Source: Eubacteriales bacterium
GTDB lineage: Bacteria > Bacillota > Clostridia > Oscillospirales > Butyricicoccaceae
DNA length: 64,000 nucleotides
Reading direction: 5' to 3'
Assembly: GCA_030539335.1 (NCBI GenBank)
Contig: JAUNSG010000003.1
Location: 62,001-126,000 of the forward strand
Numbering within the stretch: the stretch's first letter is position 1; each line of letters opens with the position of its first letter. Shown one piece after another: positions 44,276 to 52,378 of this stretch. A model generated the notes under the pieces. The model did no database searches, was not told where the DNA came from, and was given only the letters and a program-made list of their open reading frames with translations. Made by a program: the position numbers and the translations under genes.

Positions 44276-46412
44276 GACGAACAAACGGACGCAGTTCCGC
44301 CGTCTGCTGGTACTGGGTCTGCTCGCGGTGTGCGGCTGTCTGTTCAGTGCGGCCAATCTCGTCTCCCTGCAAATGATTCACGGGGAGGAGTACGCCGAGC
44401 GGGCCGATCAGCAGTACAGCTATACCCGCACAGTCTCCGCCTCCCGCGGTGAAATTTTGGATCGCAATGGAGTCAAGCTGGTGAGCAATTCCACGATGTA
44501 TGCGATTGTCATCGACTATGCGATGTGGCCGAGTGAGGGCCGGAACGAGATTATTCTCCAGCTGGTCGATCTGATTGGAAGCGATTCGACCGCACAGATG
44601 GCCGACTCACTGCCGATTCATCTGCGCAACAAGGAATTTGTCTACACCAGTAAGAAAAGTGAAAAGTATCAGAAGCTGCAGAGCTTTTGCCAGGAACGCG
44701 GCTGGGATACCGATTTGGAAGCGGCGGAAGTGATGGAAAAGCTGTGCGACTATTATGACATTCCGGATACCTATTCCAACCTGAAAAAAATCCGGATTGC
44801 CCGCGTGCGCTATCAGATGACCCGCGAGCAGTTTTCGATCTACAATCCATTCACCCTGGCGACCAATGTCGGCAAGGACCTGGTCGTCAAGATCATGGAG
44901 CAGCATGATACCCTTCCGGGCGTCGAGGTGGAAACGCAGTCGGAGCGCCGCATTGACACCAATACCGCCGGAAACATCATCGGCTATACCGGCCCGATTT
45001 ACGAAGAGGACTGGGATAAATACGCCGAGCTGGGGTACTCCATGGACTCGATTGTCGGCAAAGTCGGCGTGGAGCAGGCGCTGGAGGATTACCTCCACGG
45101 CAAAGACGGCGAGCGCACGATTCAGACGGACTCGAAGGGCAACGTCATCAGCGAAGAGACGACGAGCGAGGCGGAGTCCGGTTATTCGACGGTTTTGACC
45201 ATCGACACGGAGCTGCAGCAGATCGTGGAGGACTCCCTGGCGGAGCGCTGCCAGGCAATTGACGGCGCAGAGGGCGGCGCAGCCGTTGTTCTGGATGTCA
45301 ACACCGGCGAGATCCTTGCGATGGCGAACTATCCGACCTATAACCCGCAGACCTTCCAGGCGGATTTTGAGACACTGAATGCCAATCCACTGTCCCCGCT
45401 GGTCAACCGGAGCATTGCCACGGTCTATGCACCGGGCTCGACCTATAAGCTGTGTACGGCGGTAGCTGGGCTTGAGGAAGGCATTATCGACCGCTATACA
45501 CAGATCTACGATTACGGCATCTATACCTATTATGACGACTATCAGCCGAAGTGCTGGGTGTATAATGCCTATGGCTCGACCCATGGCAGCGAGGATGTCA
45601 TCGATGCGATCAAGGACTCGTGCAACTATTTCTTCTTTGAGACCGGCCGTCTGCTCGGCGGGAAAAAGCTGGAGAAGTACGCGAAGAAATTTGGTCTGGG
45701 CGAATACACCGGCATCGAGCTTTCGGGCGAAAAGACCGGTACGGTATCCGGCCCGACCGAGCGTGCAGAGGCCGTGGAAAACGGCACCGCAGTCGAGTGG
45801 GCGCCGGGCGATGTGCTCCAGTCTGCGATCGGACAGGGTGACAACGCATTCACCCCGCTGCAGCTTGCAAATTACTGCGCGGCGCTGGCCAACGGCGGCA
45901 AAGTATATTCGGCGCATCTGCTCAAAGAGGTCAAGTCCTTCGACGGCAAAAAGACCATTGAGGAGATGGAACCGGAGGTCATCAGCGAGGTAAACGCTTC
46001 GGACGAAACCTGGTCGATCATCCATGAGGGCATGTCCGAGGTAACCGGCGAGGACGGCACGGCAGCGACGGTATTTGAAAGCTATCCGATCGCGATCGCC
46101 GGCAAGTCCGGTACGGCACAGCGCGGCGAGGGGAAGCAGGACAACGGCCTGTTCATCTCGTATGCCCCGTATGAGGCGCCGGAAATTGCCGTCTGCGTCG
46201 TCATTGAGGGCGGCGACTCCGGAAACAACGTCGCACCGGTTGTCCGAGATATCTATAATTACTACTTCTATGGCGATGTCAATTATGAGCCTCCGGTCTA
46301 TCATTATTATGACGAAGAGGACGAAGAGGAGTATTACGAGGACGACGATTACGAGGATGACTATGAAGACGACGAGTATTATGAGGAAGATTACGACGAG
46401 GAATCCTGGTGA
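44268..46412 (+). CDS. Penicillin-binding protein 2-type transpeptidase with acidic C-terminal tail
   Basis: The product is about 714 residues, the elongasome transpeptidase (class B PBP). An N-terminal anchor (about 10-33) is followed by the pedestal domain with SRGEILDRNGVKL. The transpeptidase motifs are all present: STYK with the active serine, SCN in KDSCNYFFF, and KSGTAQ. The last 35 residues are nearly all Asp, Glu and Tyr (for example YYDEEDEEEYYEDDD), with no counterpart in usual PBP2 proteins. The tail would lie outside the membrane, next to the catalytic domain. The gene closes the mreCD cluster. Confidence 0.93.
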   Translation: MNKTNKRTQFRRLLVLGLLAVCGCLFSAANLVSLQMIHGEEYAERADQQYSYTRTVSASRGEILDRNGVKLVSNSTMYAIVIDYAMWPSEGRNEIILQLVDLIGSDSTAQMADSLPIHLRNKEFVYTSKKSEKYQKLQSFCQERGWDTDLEAAEVMEKLCDYYDIPDTYSNLKKIRIARVRYQMTREQFSIYNPFTLATNVGKDLVVKIMEQHDTLPGVEVETQSERRIDTNTAGNIIGYTGPIYEEDWDKYAELGYSMDSIVGKVGVEQALEDYLHGKDGERTIQTDSKGNVISEETTSEAESGYSTVLTIDTELQQIVEDSLAERCQAIDGAEGGAAVVLDVNTGEILAMANYPTYNPQTFQADFETLNANPLSPLVNRSIATVYAPGSTYKLCTAVAGLEEGIIDRYTQIYDYGIYTYYDDYQPKCWVYNAYGSTHGSEDVIDAIKDSCNYFFFETGRLLGGKKLEKYAKKFGLGEYTGIELSGEKTGTVSGPTERAEAVENGTAVEWAPGDVLQSAIGQGDNAFTPLQLANYCAALANGGKVYSAHLLKEVKSFDGKKTIEEMEPEVISEVNASDETWSIIHEGMSEVTGEDGTAATVFESYPIAIAGKSGTAQRGEGKQDNGLFISYAPYEAPEIAVCVVIEGGDSGNNVAPVVRDIYNYYFYGDVNYEPPVYHYYDEEDEEEYYEDDDYEDDYEDDEYYEEDYDEESW

Positions 46413-46473
46413 CGGCTGATATCGATACAAATGATACAATTCTCGGTTTTTTGAGAAAATTCACAAAAAAACC

Positions 46474-46502
46474 TTGTGTGATGTTGCTATTTGGTATATA
46501 AT
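46474..46502 (+). promoter_or_regulatory. Promoter of the MinD-like gene
   Basis: TTGTGT (46474-46479), a 17-base spacer and TATAAT (46497-46502), with GGAGGAACT before the ATG. Confidence 0.8.
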
Positions 46503-46528
46503 TTTAGTATCTAGCGGTAGGAGGAACT

Positions 46529-47275
46529 ATGACGAAAATCATTGTTGTTGCATCTGGAAAGGGAGGGACCGGAAAGACCTCTCTGGTTGCCGGCGTTGCG
46601 GCGGCCCTCGCATCGGCGGGAAAGAAGGTTCTCGCGGTCGATGGCGATTCCGGACTGCGCAATCTGGATATTGTTCTCGGCATGAGTGACCGCGTGGTCT
46701 TCAGCTTTGCGGATGTTGCATCCGGCATGGTATCGCTGGAGGAAGCGGCGGTGAAGCATCCGAGACTGGAAAACCTCTATCTGCTGACGGCCCCGGCGGA
46801 GCCGATGAAACAGGAGCTGTCCGGGGACGAGATGCGCCGCTTGGTGCGTCAGGCACGGGAAGCCAAGTTCCGCTACGTCCTGATCGACGGGCCGGCCGGT
46901 CTTGCGCCGGAGTATACGGCCTTTGCCGCGGCGGCGGACGAAGCCATTGTGGTGACGACCGGCGAAAACGGAAGCCTGCGTGGGGCGGAGCGCATGGCGC
47001 GGCTGCTGGAGGATCAGCGGGTGCGCACCGTGCGGGTGGCGGTCAACCGCGTCAGCAATCGGATGGTCAGGCGCGGGGGCGCAGCCACCATCGACGACGC
47101 GATGGACACGACCGGGCTTTGCCTGCTCGGGGTGATTCCGGAGGATGCGTCGGTTTCGATCTGTGCGGCGGAGGGAACGCCGATTGTATCGGTTCGGCAG
47201 GATGGCGCAGCGTGTGCGTATACCAACATTGCGCGCCGCCTGACGGGAGAAAACATTCCGCTGATGCGGTTCTAA
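46529..47275 (+). CDS. minD: MinD-like ParA/MinD ATPase without C-terminal anchor
   Basis: The product is 248 residues. The deviant Walker A is GKGGTGKTS (10-18), and VDGDSGLRNLDIVLGM and LIDGPAGLAPE match MinD. It ends at ENIPLMRF, where MinD proteins normally continue through a linker to an amphipathic membrane-targeting helix, so the anchor is missing. No minC or minE lies beside it. It follows PBP2 but has its own promoter. It may work in division-site placement with a distant MinC or in another positioning system. Confidence 0.8.
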   Translation: MTKIIVVASGKGGTGKTSLVAGVAAALASAGKKVLAVDGDSGLRNLDIVLGMSDRVVFSFADVASGMVSLEEAAVKHPRLENLYLLTAPAEPMKQELSGDEMRRLVRQAREAKFRYVLIDGPAGLAPEYTAFAAAADEAIVVTTGENGSLRGAERMARLLEDQRVRTVRVAVNRVSNRMVRRGGAATIDDAMDTTGLCLLGVIPEDASVSICAAEGTPIVSVRQDGAACAYTNIARRLTGENIPLMRF

Positions 47276-47366
47276 AGAGAGCGTTTTGAGTGTATGGGAA
47301 GAGAGCAACTGCACGACTGTTATCTTAGGGAGACGTGCAGAATACCAGAGGAGGAAGGTGCCTGAG

Positions 47367-47780
47367 ATGAATATAGCGTTGATCGCGCACGACACGAAAA
47401 AGGAATTGATGGTACAGTTTTGCATGGCATACTGTGGCATTCTGGCAAAGCATCATATTTGTGCAACGGGCACGACCGGAAGATATGTAGAGGACGCGAC
47501 CGGTCTGAAGGTTGAAAAATACATGGCAGGCATGCAGGGCGGAGAGCAGCAGATCAGCGCCCGTGTGTCTTACAATGAGATTGATATGGTGTTGTTTTTC
47601 CGCGATCCGAATTCGAACAGCGAATATGAACCGGATCTGCATGCATTGGCACGCCTATGTGATATGCACAACATCCCGATCGCGACGAACGTGGCAACGG
47701 CAGAGATGCTGGTACTCGGCCTGGACCGCGGCGATCTCGACTGGCGTGATATTGTCAATCCGAAGCCCAAGCGCGGCTGA
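47367..47780 (+). CDS. mgsA: Methylglyoxal synthase
   Basis: MgsA converts dihydroxyacetone phosphate to methylglyoxal, a glycolytic bypass under phosphate limitation. The 137 residues match the family: IALIAHDTKKELM, ATGTTGRY and DMVLFFRDP, with the catalytic Asp in MQGGEQQISARV-x-YNEID. The ATG at 47367 follows GAGGAAGG. Association with min genes is common in Clostridia. A terminator follows closely. Confidence 0.95.
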   Translation: MNIALIAHDTKKELMVQFCMAYCGILAKHHICATGTTGRYVEDATGLKVEKYMAGMQGGEQQISARVSYNEIDMVLFFRDPNSNSEYEPDLHALARLCDMHNIPIATNVATAEMLVLGLDRGDLDWRDIVNPKPKRG

Positions 47781-47798
47781 GTTTCAACCGAAAAAACC

Positions 47799-47826
47799 AG
47801 GCGGTTTTCCAAACCGCCTATTTTTC
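47799..47826 (+). terminator. Terminator after mgsA
   Basis: A 9-bp stem (47799-47807 with 47811-47819) is followed by ATTTTTC. Confidence 0.88.
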
Positions 47827-47854
47827 ATGAAGATATTTTGTGCGACAGAACAAC

Positions 47855-47890
47855 ATTGCGCAACGCAGGCAGCGTTTGTCCTGCCGCAAT
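47855..47890 (+). promoter_or_regulatory. Structured leader before hisS
   Basis: ATTGCG (47855-47860) pairs with CGCAAT (47885-47890), and CAGG with CCTG inside. No T-box consensus is present, and the hairpin precedes the hisS ribosome-binding site. Function unknown. Confidence 0.35.
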
Positions 47891-47923
47891 GGTATCCCAA
47901 AAGAAGAAAGGAATTATTCGTTT

Positions 47924-49189
47924 ATGGCTGAGTATATCAAGGCTCCCAAGGGGACCAAGGACGTCGTACCGTCCGAGGTTTATAAATGGCAGTATGTCGA
48001 AGGCGTGCTGCGCACGATCGCGGCGGAATATGGCTTCCGTGAGATCCGTTTCCCGAATTTTGAGCACACCGAGCTGTTCAACCGCGGCATCGGCGATACG
48101 ACCGACGTGGTACAGAAGGAAATGTACACCTTTACTGACAAGGGCGGACGCTCGGTGACGCTGCGTCCGGAGGGCACGGCTTCCACCGTCCGCGCGTATC
48201 TGGAAAATTCGCTGTATGCGAAGGGCCTCCCGTTCAAGGGCTATTACATCGTTCCGAATTACCGCTATGAGAACGTCCAGAAGGGACGTCTGCGCGAGCA
48301 CCATCAGTTCGGCGTCGAGGTATTCGGCGCGCCGACACCGGCAACCGACGCCGAGGTCATTTCGCTCGCGGATACCGCGCTCAAGCGCCTTGGTATCCAT
48401 GAGGTCAAGGTACACATCAACTCGATCGGCTGCCCGCATTGCCGGCCGAAGTATTACGACGCGCTCAAAGGCTATCTGAGCGCCAAGAAGGACTGCCTGT
48501 GCGGCACCTGCAAGGACCGTCTGGAGCGCAACCCGATGCGCATTCTGGACTGCAAGGTTCCGACCTGCGGCGAGGTGGCCAAGGATGCGCCGGTTGCGCT
48601 GGATTATCTGTGCGACGAGTGCAAGGAGCATTTTGCCAAGGTGCAGAATTATCTGGACGATATGGGCATTGCCTATGAGATTGACACCGGTATTGTCCGC
48701 GGACTGGATTATTACACCAAGACGGTGTTTGAGTTCGTTTCCAGCAACATCGGCGCGCAGGGCACGATCTGCGGCGGCGGACGGTATGACGGCCTGATCT
48801 CCCAGCTCGGCGGCGATAAGACCCCGGGCATGGGCTTTGGCTGCGGCCTGGAGCGCCTGATTATGGTCATGGAGGCGGTCGGCGCCCCGTTCCCGGAGCC
48901 GCCGGTATCCGATCTCTATCTGGCGCCGCTGGGCGAAGAGGCAGACCGCCCGGTACAGAAGCTGACGTACGAGCTGCGTCAGATGGGTGTCGCGGCGGAG
49001 CGTGACCTGGTTGGCCGCGGGCTCAAGGCACAGATGAAGTACGCCAACAAGATCGGCGCCCGCTTCTCGGCGGTCATCGGCACGGGTGAGCTGGAGGGGA
49101 ACACCGTCCGGCTCAAGAACATGGAGACCGGGGAACAGACGGAGACCGCGTTGGATGCGGAGAGCATTGCGGCCGTCGTGATGGCATAA
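47924..49189 (+). CDS. hisS: Histidyl-tRNA synthetase
   Basis: The product is about 421 residues, a class II synthetase. Motif 2 is YRYENVQKGRLREHHQFGVE, and the His-binding signatures are RGLDYYTKTVFE and GGGRYDGLISQLGG. An insert with several CxxC pairs (SIGCPHCRPKYYD, CLCGTCKDRLERNP) is visible in the middle, perhaps a zinc-binding insertion typical of clostridial HisRS. It is followed by aspS after 29 bases, a common pair in Bacillota. The start at 47924 is after AAGAAAGGAATT. Confidence 0.96.
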   Translation: MAEYIKAPKGTKDVVPSEVYKWQYVEGVLRTIAAEYGFREIRFPNFEHTELFNRGIGDTTDVVQKEMYTFTDKGGRSVTLRPEGTASTVRAYLENSLYAKGLPFKGYYIVPNYRYENVQKGRLREHHQFGVEVFGAPTPATDAEVISLADTALKRLGIHEVKVHINSIGCPHCRPKYYDALKGYLSAKKDCLCGTCKDRLERNPMRILDCKVPTCGEVAKDAPVALDYLCDECKEHFAKVQNYLDDMGIAYEIDTGIVRGLDYYTKTVFEFVSSNIGAQGTICGGGRYDGLISQLGGDKTPGMGFGCGLERLIMVMEAVGAPFPEPPVSDLYLAPLGEEADRPVQKLTYELRQMGVAAERDLVGRGLKAQMKYANKIGARFSAVIGTGELEGNTVRLKNMETGEQTETALDAESIAAVVMA

Positions 49190-49218
49190 GCGGAAACTAC
49201 GTTAGGGAGGAACTTTAG

Positions 49219-51015
49219 ATGAATACTTCGATTCATGGCATGAAGCGAACGGACTGGTGCGGCGAACTCCGCGCAGCAGATGAGGGCAGAGAGGTCGTAC
49301 TCAATGGCTGGTGTGACCGGGCCCGCGACAACGGCGGCGTCCTGTTCCTGCTCCTGCGCGACCGCACGGGCATTGTCCAGTGCACGTTTGATAAATCCGT
49401 CAACAAGGATCTGTTTGATATCGCCTTCGGCGTCCGCATGGAATACGTTCTGGCGATCCGCGGCGTTGTCACCAAGCGCGAGGCGCGTGCGGTCAACCCG
49501 AAGATGCCGACCGGTGAGATTGAGATCACCGTGACGGACATCCGGATCCTGTCCAAGTCGGAAACCACCCCGTTTGAGATTTCGGACGACAAGGAGGTTA
49601 ACGACCAGCTTCGCCTCAAGTACCGGTATCTCGACCTGCGCCGCCCGTCGATGCAGCGCAATCTCAAGCTGCGCCATCGTATCACCAAGATTGCCCGCGA
49701 TTACTTTGACGAGCAGGGATTTTTGGAAATCGAAACCCCGATTTTGCAGAAGTCCACCCCGGAGGGCGCGCGCGACTATCTGGTTCCGTCCCGTGTGCAT
49801 CCGGGCACGTTCTATGCCCTGCCGCAGTCCCCGCAGCAGTACAAGCAGCTGCTCATGCTGTCCGGCGTGGATCGCTATATGCAGATCGCCCGCTGCTTCC
49901 GCGACGAGGACCTGCGTGCGGACCGTCAGCCGGAGTTCACCCAGATCGATTTGGAGATGTCGTTTGTCGAGGAAGATGATGTGATCGCGGTCAACGAAGG
50001 CTTCCTGCAGCGCGTGTTCAAGGAGGTGCTGGATGTCGACATCCCGTTGCCGCTGCCGCGTATGCCGTGGACCGAGGCGATGAACCGGTTTGGTTCGGAC
50101 AAACCGGATGTGCGTTTTGGCATGGAGATCAAGGACATTTCGGATATCTGTGCGGATTGCTCGTTTGCCGTCTTCCAGAATGTGGTCGCAAACGGCGGTA
50201 CCGTCCGTCTGATCAACGCCGAGGGCTGTGCCGACAAGTTCACCCGCAAGGAAATCGATAAGCTGGGTGAGTGGATCAAGACGTACCGTGCCAAGGGCCT
50301 GGCTTGGATGAAGCTGGCGGCGGACGGCAAGATGACCTCCTCGTTTGCCAAGAAGATGACCGAGGAAGAGGTTGCAGCGATCAAGGAGCGCGCGGGCGCC
50401 AAGGATGGCGATTTGGTGTTCGTCGTTGCCGATGCCGACTGGCAGACGGCGGTGGTTGCGCTGGGCGCGCTGCGCTGTGAGCTGGCAAAGCGCCTGGATC
50501 TGGTTCGAGCCGACGACTTCAAGCTGCTGTGGATCACGGAGTTCCCGCAGTTCGAGTACAGCGAGGAGGAAGACCGCTACGTTGCGATGCACCATCCGTT
50601 CACCGCGCCGATGGATGAGGATCTGGACATTCTGGAGAGTGATCCGAGCAAGGTCCGCGCCAAGGCATACGACATTGTTCTGAACGGCTGCGAGCTGGGC
50701 GGCGGTTCCATCCGTATCCACTCGACAGACGTACAGGCGCGCATGTTCCGCGCGCTGGGCTTCACGGATGAGGACGCACAGGAGCGCTTCGGCCATCTGC
50801 TGGATGCGTTCAAGTACGGCGCGCCGCCGCATGGCGGTTTGGCATACGGACTGGACCGCCTGTGCATGCTGCTGGAGGGCCTGGATTCGATCCGCGATGT
50901 CATCGCCTTCCCGAAGGTACAGAACGCTTCGGAGCTGATGACGGCATGCCCGTCTGCGGTCGAGCAGAAGCAGCTGGACGAGCTGCATCTGGCCATTGTC
51001 CCGGAGAAGGAATAA
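49219..51015 (+). CDS. aspS: Aspartyl-tRNA synthetase
   Basis: The product is 598 residues, a bacterial-type AspRS. An N-terminal anticodon-binding OB fold (about 1-110) is followed by the class II catalytic core: RYLDLRRPSMQRNLKLR (motif 1 area), RCFRDEDLRADRQPEFTQID (motif 2) and GLAYGLDRLCMLL (motif 3). The bacterial GAD insertion domain lies between motifs 2 and 3. It may charge tRNA-Asp only or also tRNA-Asn, which needs the amidotransferase pathway to be known. GGGAGGAAC precedes the ATG. Confidence 0.97.
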   Translation: MNTSIHGMKRTDWCGELRAADEGREVVLNGWCDRARDNGGVLFLLLRDRTGIVQCTFDKSVNKDLFDIAFGVRMEYVLAIRGVVTKREARAVNPKMPTGEIEITVTDIRILSKSETTPFEISDDKEVNDQLRLKYRYLDLRRPSMQRNLKLRHRITKIARDYFDEQGFLEIETPILQKSTPEGARDYLVPSRVHPGTFYALPQSPQQYKQLLMLSGVDRYMQIARCFRDEDLRADRQPEFTQIDLEMSFVEEDDVIAVNEGFLQRVFKEVLDVDIPLPLPRMPWTEAMNRFGSDKPDVRFGMEIKDISDICADCSFAVFQNVVANGGTVRLINAEGCADKFTRKEIDKLGEWIKTYRAKGLAWMKLAADGKMTSSFAKKMTEEEVAAIKERAGAKDGDLVFVVADADWQTAVVALGALRCELAKRLDLVRADDFKLLWITEFPQFEYSEEEDRYVAMHHPFTAPMDEDLDILESDPSKVRAKAYDIVLNGCELGGGSIRIHSTDVQARMFRALGFTDEDAQERFGHLLDAFKYGAPPHGGLAYGLDRLCMLLEGLDSIRDVIAFPKVQNASELMTACPSAVEQKQLDELHLAIVPEKE

Positions 51016-51028
51016 CCGAAACAAAGCG

Positions 51029-51062
51029 AGCCGCTGACCGTGCAAAACGGTCGGCGGCTTTG
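51029..51062 (+). terminator. Terminator after aspS
   Basis: A 12-bp GC-rich stem (51029-51040 with 51048-51059, one G-T pair) has only a short T stretch afterwards. Confidence 0.65.
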
Positions 51063-51164
51063 TTGCGTGGGAGGAACTGCCGGCCGGTTTTGGCCTGGAT
51101 TTTGTCTGTTTGTAATATGGTACACAAAAAAAGAATAACAATTTGCTCAACTTGCACAAAAAGA

Positions 51165-51193
51165 TTGACAAATGAAGAGAATTCCAGTATCCT
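51165..51193 (+). promoter_or_regulatory. Promoter of the second IolE-like gene
   Basis: TTGACA (51165-51170), a 17-base spacer and TATCCT (51188-51193). A better -10 hexamer, TATAAT, lies at 51194-51199 but at 23 bases from the -35, so the exact start is uncertain. Confidence 0.6.
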
Positions 51194-51211
51194 TATAATA
51201 GAAGAGGAGAT

Positions 51212-51283
51212 ATGCCTCTGCAATTGATTGTTCCCGGTACGGAGGACAAAAGAAAGAGAAGTAGAATTTTGGAGGTGTTGTGA
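51212..51283 (+). CDS. Possible 23-residue leader peptide
   Basis: An ATG at 51212 with GAAGAGGAGA just before it opens a 23-residue frame (MPLQLIVPGTEDKRKRSRIL and three more residues) that stops at 51283, only 3 bases before the IolE-like start. The ribosome-binding site of the IolE-like gene (GGAGG) lies inside the frame, so translation of the two could be coupled. I see no attenuator hairpin or codon run for a specific amino acid. It may be chance; the good ribosome-binding site is the main argument. Confidence 0.35.
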   Translation: MPLQLIVPGTEDKRKRSRILEVL

Positions 51284-51286
51284 ATT

Positions 51287-52186
51287 ATGTTCGCAAACAA
51301 AGATGTAAAACTGGGCATCTGCCCGATTGGCTGGTCCAATGATGACATGTGGGATCTGGGCGATGAGAATACGTTCCAGCAGTGTATTTCGGAGATGCGG
51401 CTGGCTGGCTTCACCGGATGTGAAGTTGGTCACAAGTATCCGTCTGACGTCAAGGAGCTGAAGGAAGCTCTGGATCTTCGCGGTATGACGATTGCTTCGA
51501 AGTGGTTCTCTTCCTTCCTCGGCACAAAGCCGTATGAGGAGACCTTCGAGGAGTTCAAGAAGGAAATTGAGTACCTCGCATATGCTGGCGCAACCGCAAT
51601 CAATATTTCCGAGCAGTCCTATTCGATTCAGGGCAACCAGGATCTGTCCATCTTCGACAACAAGGCAAACTTTACGGATGCAGAGTTCATGCAGATGTGT
51701 GAGGGCCTGAACAAGCTGGCAGAGTATGCCAAGAGCAACGGCATCCGCGCTTGCTTCCATCATCATATGGGCACCTGTGTCCAGACGCTGGAGGAGACTG
51801 TCCGCATGCTGGAGAATACCTCGGACGATCTGCTGCTGTGCTATGATACCGGTCACTGGACCTTCACCGAGACCGACCCGCTGGCAATCCTCGAGAAGTT
51901 CCCGAACAGAATCGGCCACGTACATCTGAAGAACATGCGTAAGCCGGTTCGCGATCAGGCAATCAAGGAGAGCTGGTCCTTCCTGAAGTCCGTCCGCAAT
52001 GGCTGCTTCACCGTACCGGGCGATCCGGAAGGCTGCGTTGACTTCCCGGCAGTCTTCAAGAAGCTCGACGAGATCGGCTACGAGGGCTGGATCATGGTTG
52101 AGGCAGAGCAGGATCCGGCAAAGGCAAACCCGTTCAAGTACGCAAAGATGGCTTACGAGTACATGGTTGCGGAGATGGCGAAGTAA
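51287..52186 (+). CDS. IolE-like sugar phosphate isomerase/epimerase, paralogue 2
   Basis: The product is 299 residues, a xylose-isomerase-like TIM barrel of the IolE type. It shares LGICPIGWSNDDMWDLG, LDLRGMTIASKWFSS, FHHHMGTCVQT, CYDTGHWTFTETDP, GHVHLKNM and MVEAEQDPAKANPF with the protein at 16364-17257, including the likely metal ligands. Codon choice is less GC-extreme at third positions than in many neighbours (for example many GCA), as in gapA and rnf, which suggests high expression. It stands alone between terminators. Its substrate is uncertain, with 2-keto-myo-inositol the textbook candidate. Confidence 0.82.
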   Translation: MFANKDVKLGICPIGWSNDDMWDLGDENTFQQCISEMRLAGFTGCEVGHKYPSDVKELKEALDLRGMTIASKWFSSFLGTKPYEETFEEFKKEIEYLAYAGATAINISEQSYSIQGNQDLSIFDNKANFTDAEFMQMCEGLNKLAEYAKSNGIRACFHHHMGTCVQTLEETVRMLENTSDDLLLCYDTGHWTFTETDPLAILEKFPNRIGHVHLKNMRKPVRDQAIKESWSFLKSVRNGCFTVPGDPEGCVDFPAVFKKLDEIGYEGWIMVEAEQDPAKANPFKYAKMAYEYMVAEMAK

Positions 52187-52222
52187 TTCCCGACATCCAC
52201 TCTTTTTAGAAAACATATCGAA

Positions 52223-52259
52223 CAGACCGTTGAGCTCGCTCGGCGGTCTGTTTTTTTTT
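52223..52259 (+). terminator. Terminator after the second IolE-like gene
   Basis: A 7-bp GC stem (52223-52229 with 52244-52250), extended inward with G-T pairs, is followed by nine T. Confidence 0.92.
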
Positions 52260-52311
52260 GCCGGACGTGCGCCGGGAACGCTTATTTCTTCCCCTTTGTG
52301 TGGAATATCGC

Positions 52312-52340
52312 TTGACAAACCTGCCGGATCTTGTTACAAT
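52312..52340 (+). promoter_or_regulatory. Promoter of the CapA-family gene
   Basis: TTGACA (52312-52317), a 17-base spacer ending CTTGT and TACAAT (52335-52340). The same hexamers and spacer end occur before the next gene. Confidence 0.85.
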
Positions 52341-52378
52341 GGAGTTACGATGTTTACTTTGTGTAACAGGAGGGGAGT

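Noticed and set aside
47781..47923. T-box leader before hisS
   Set aside because: The T-box consensus and an antiterminator/terminator pair are absent; only a simple hairpin is seen.
48979..51171. Open frame of 730 codons antisense to hisS/aspS
   Set aside because: Shadow of the synthetase genes; no ribosome-binding site or recognisable product.
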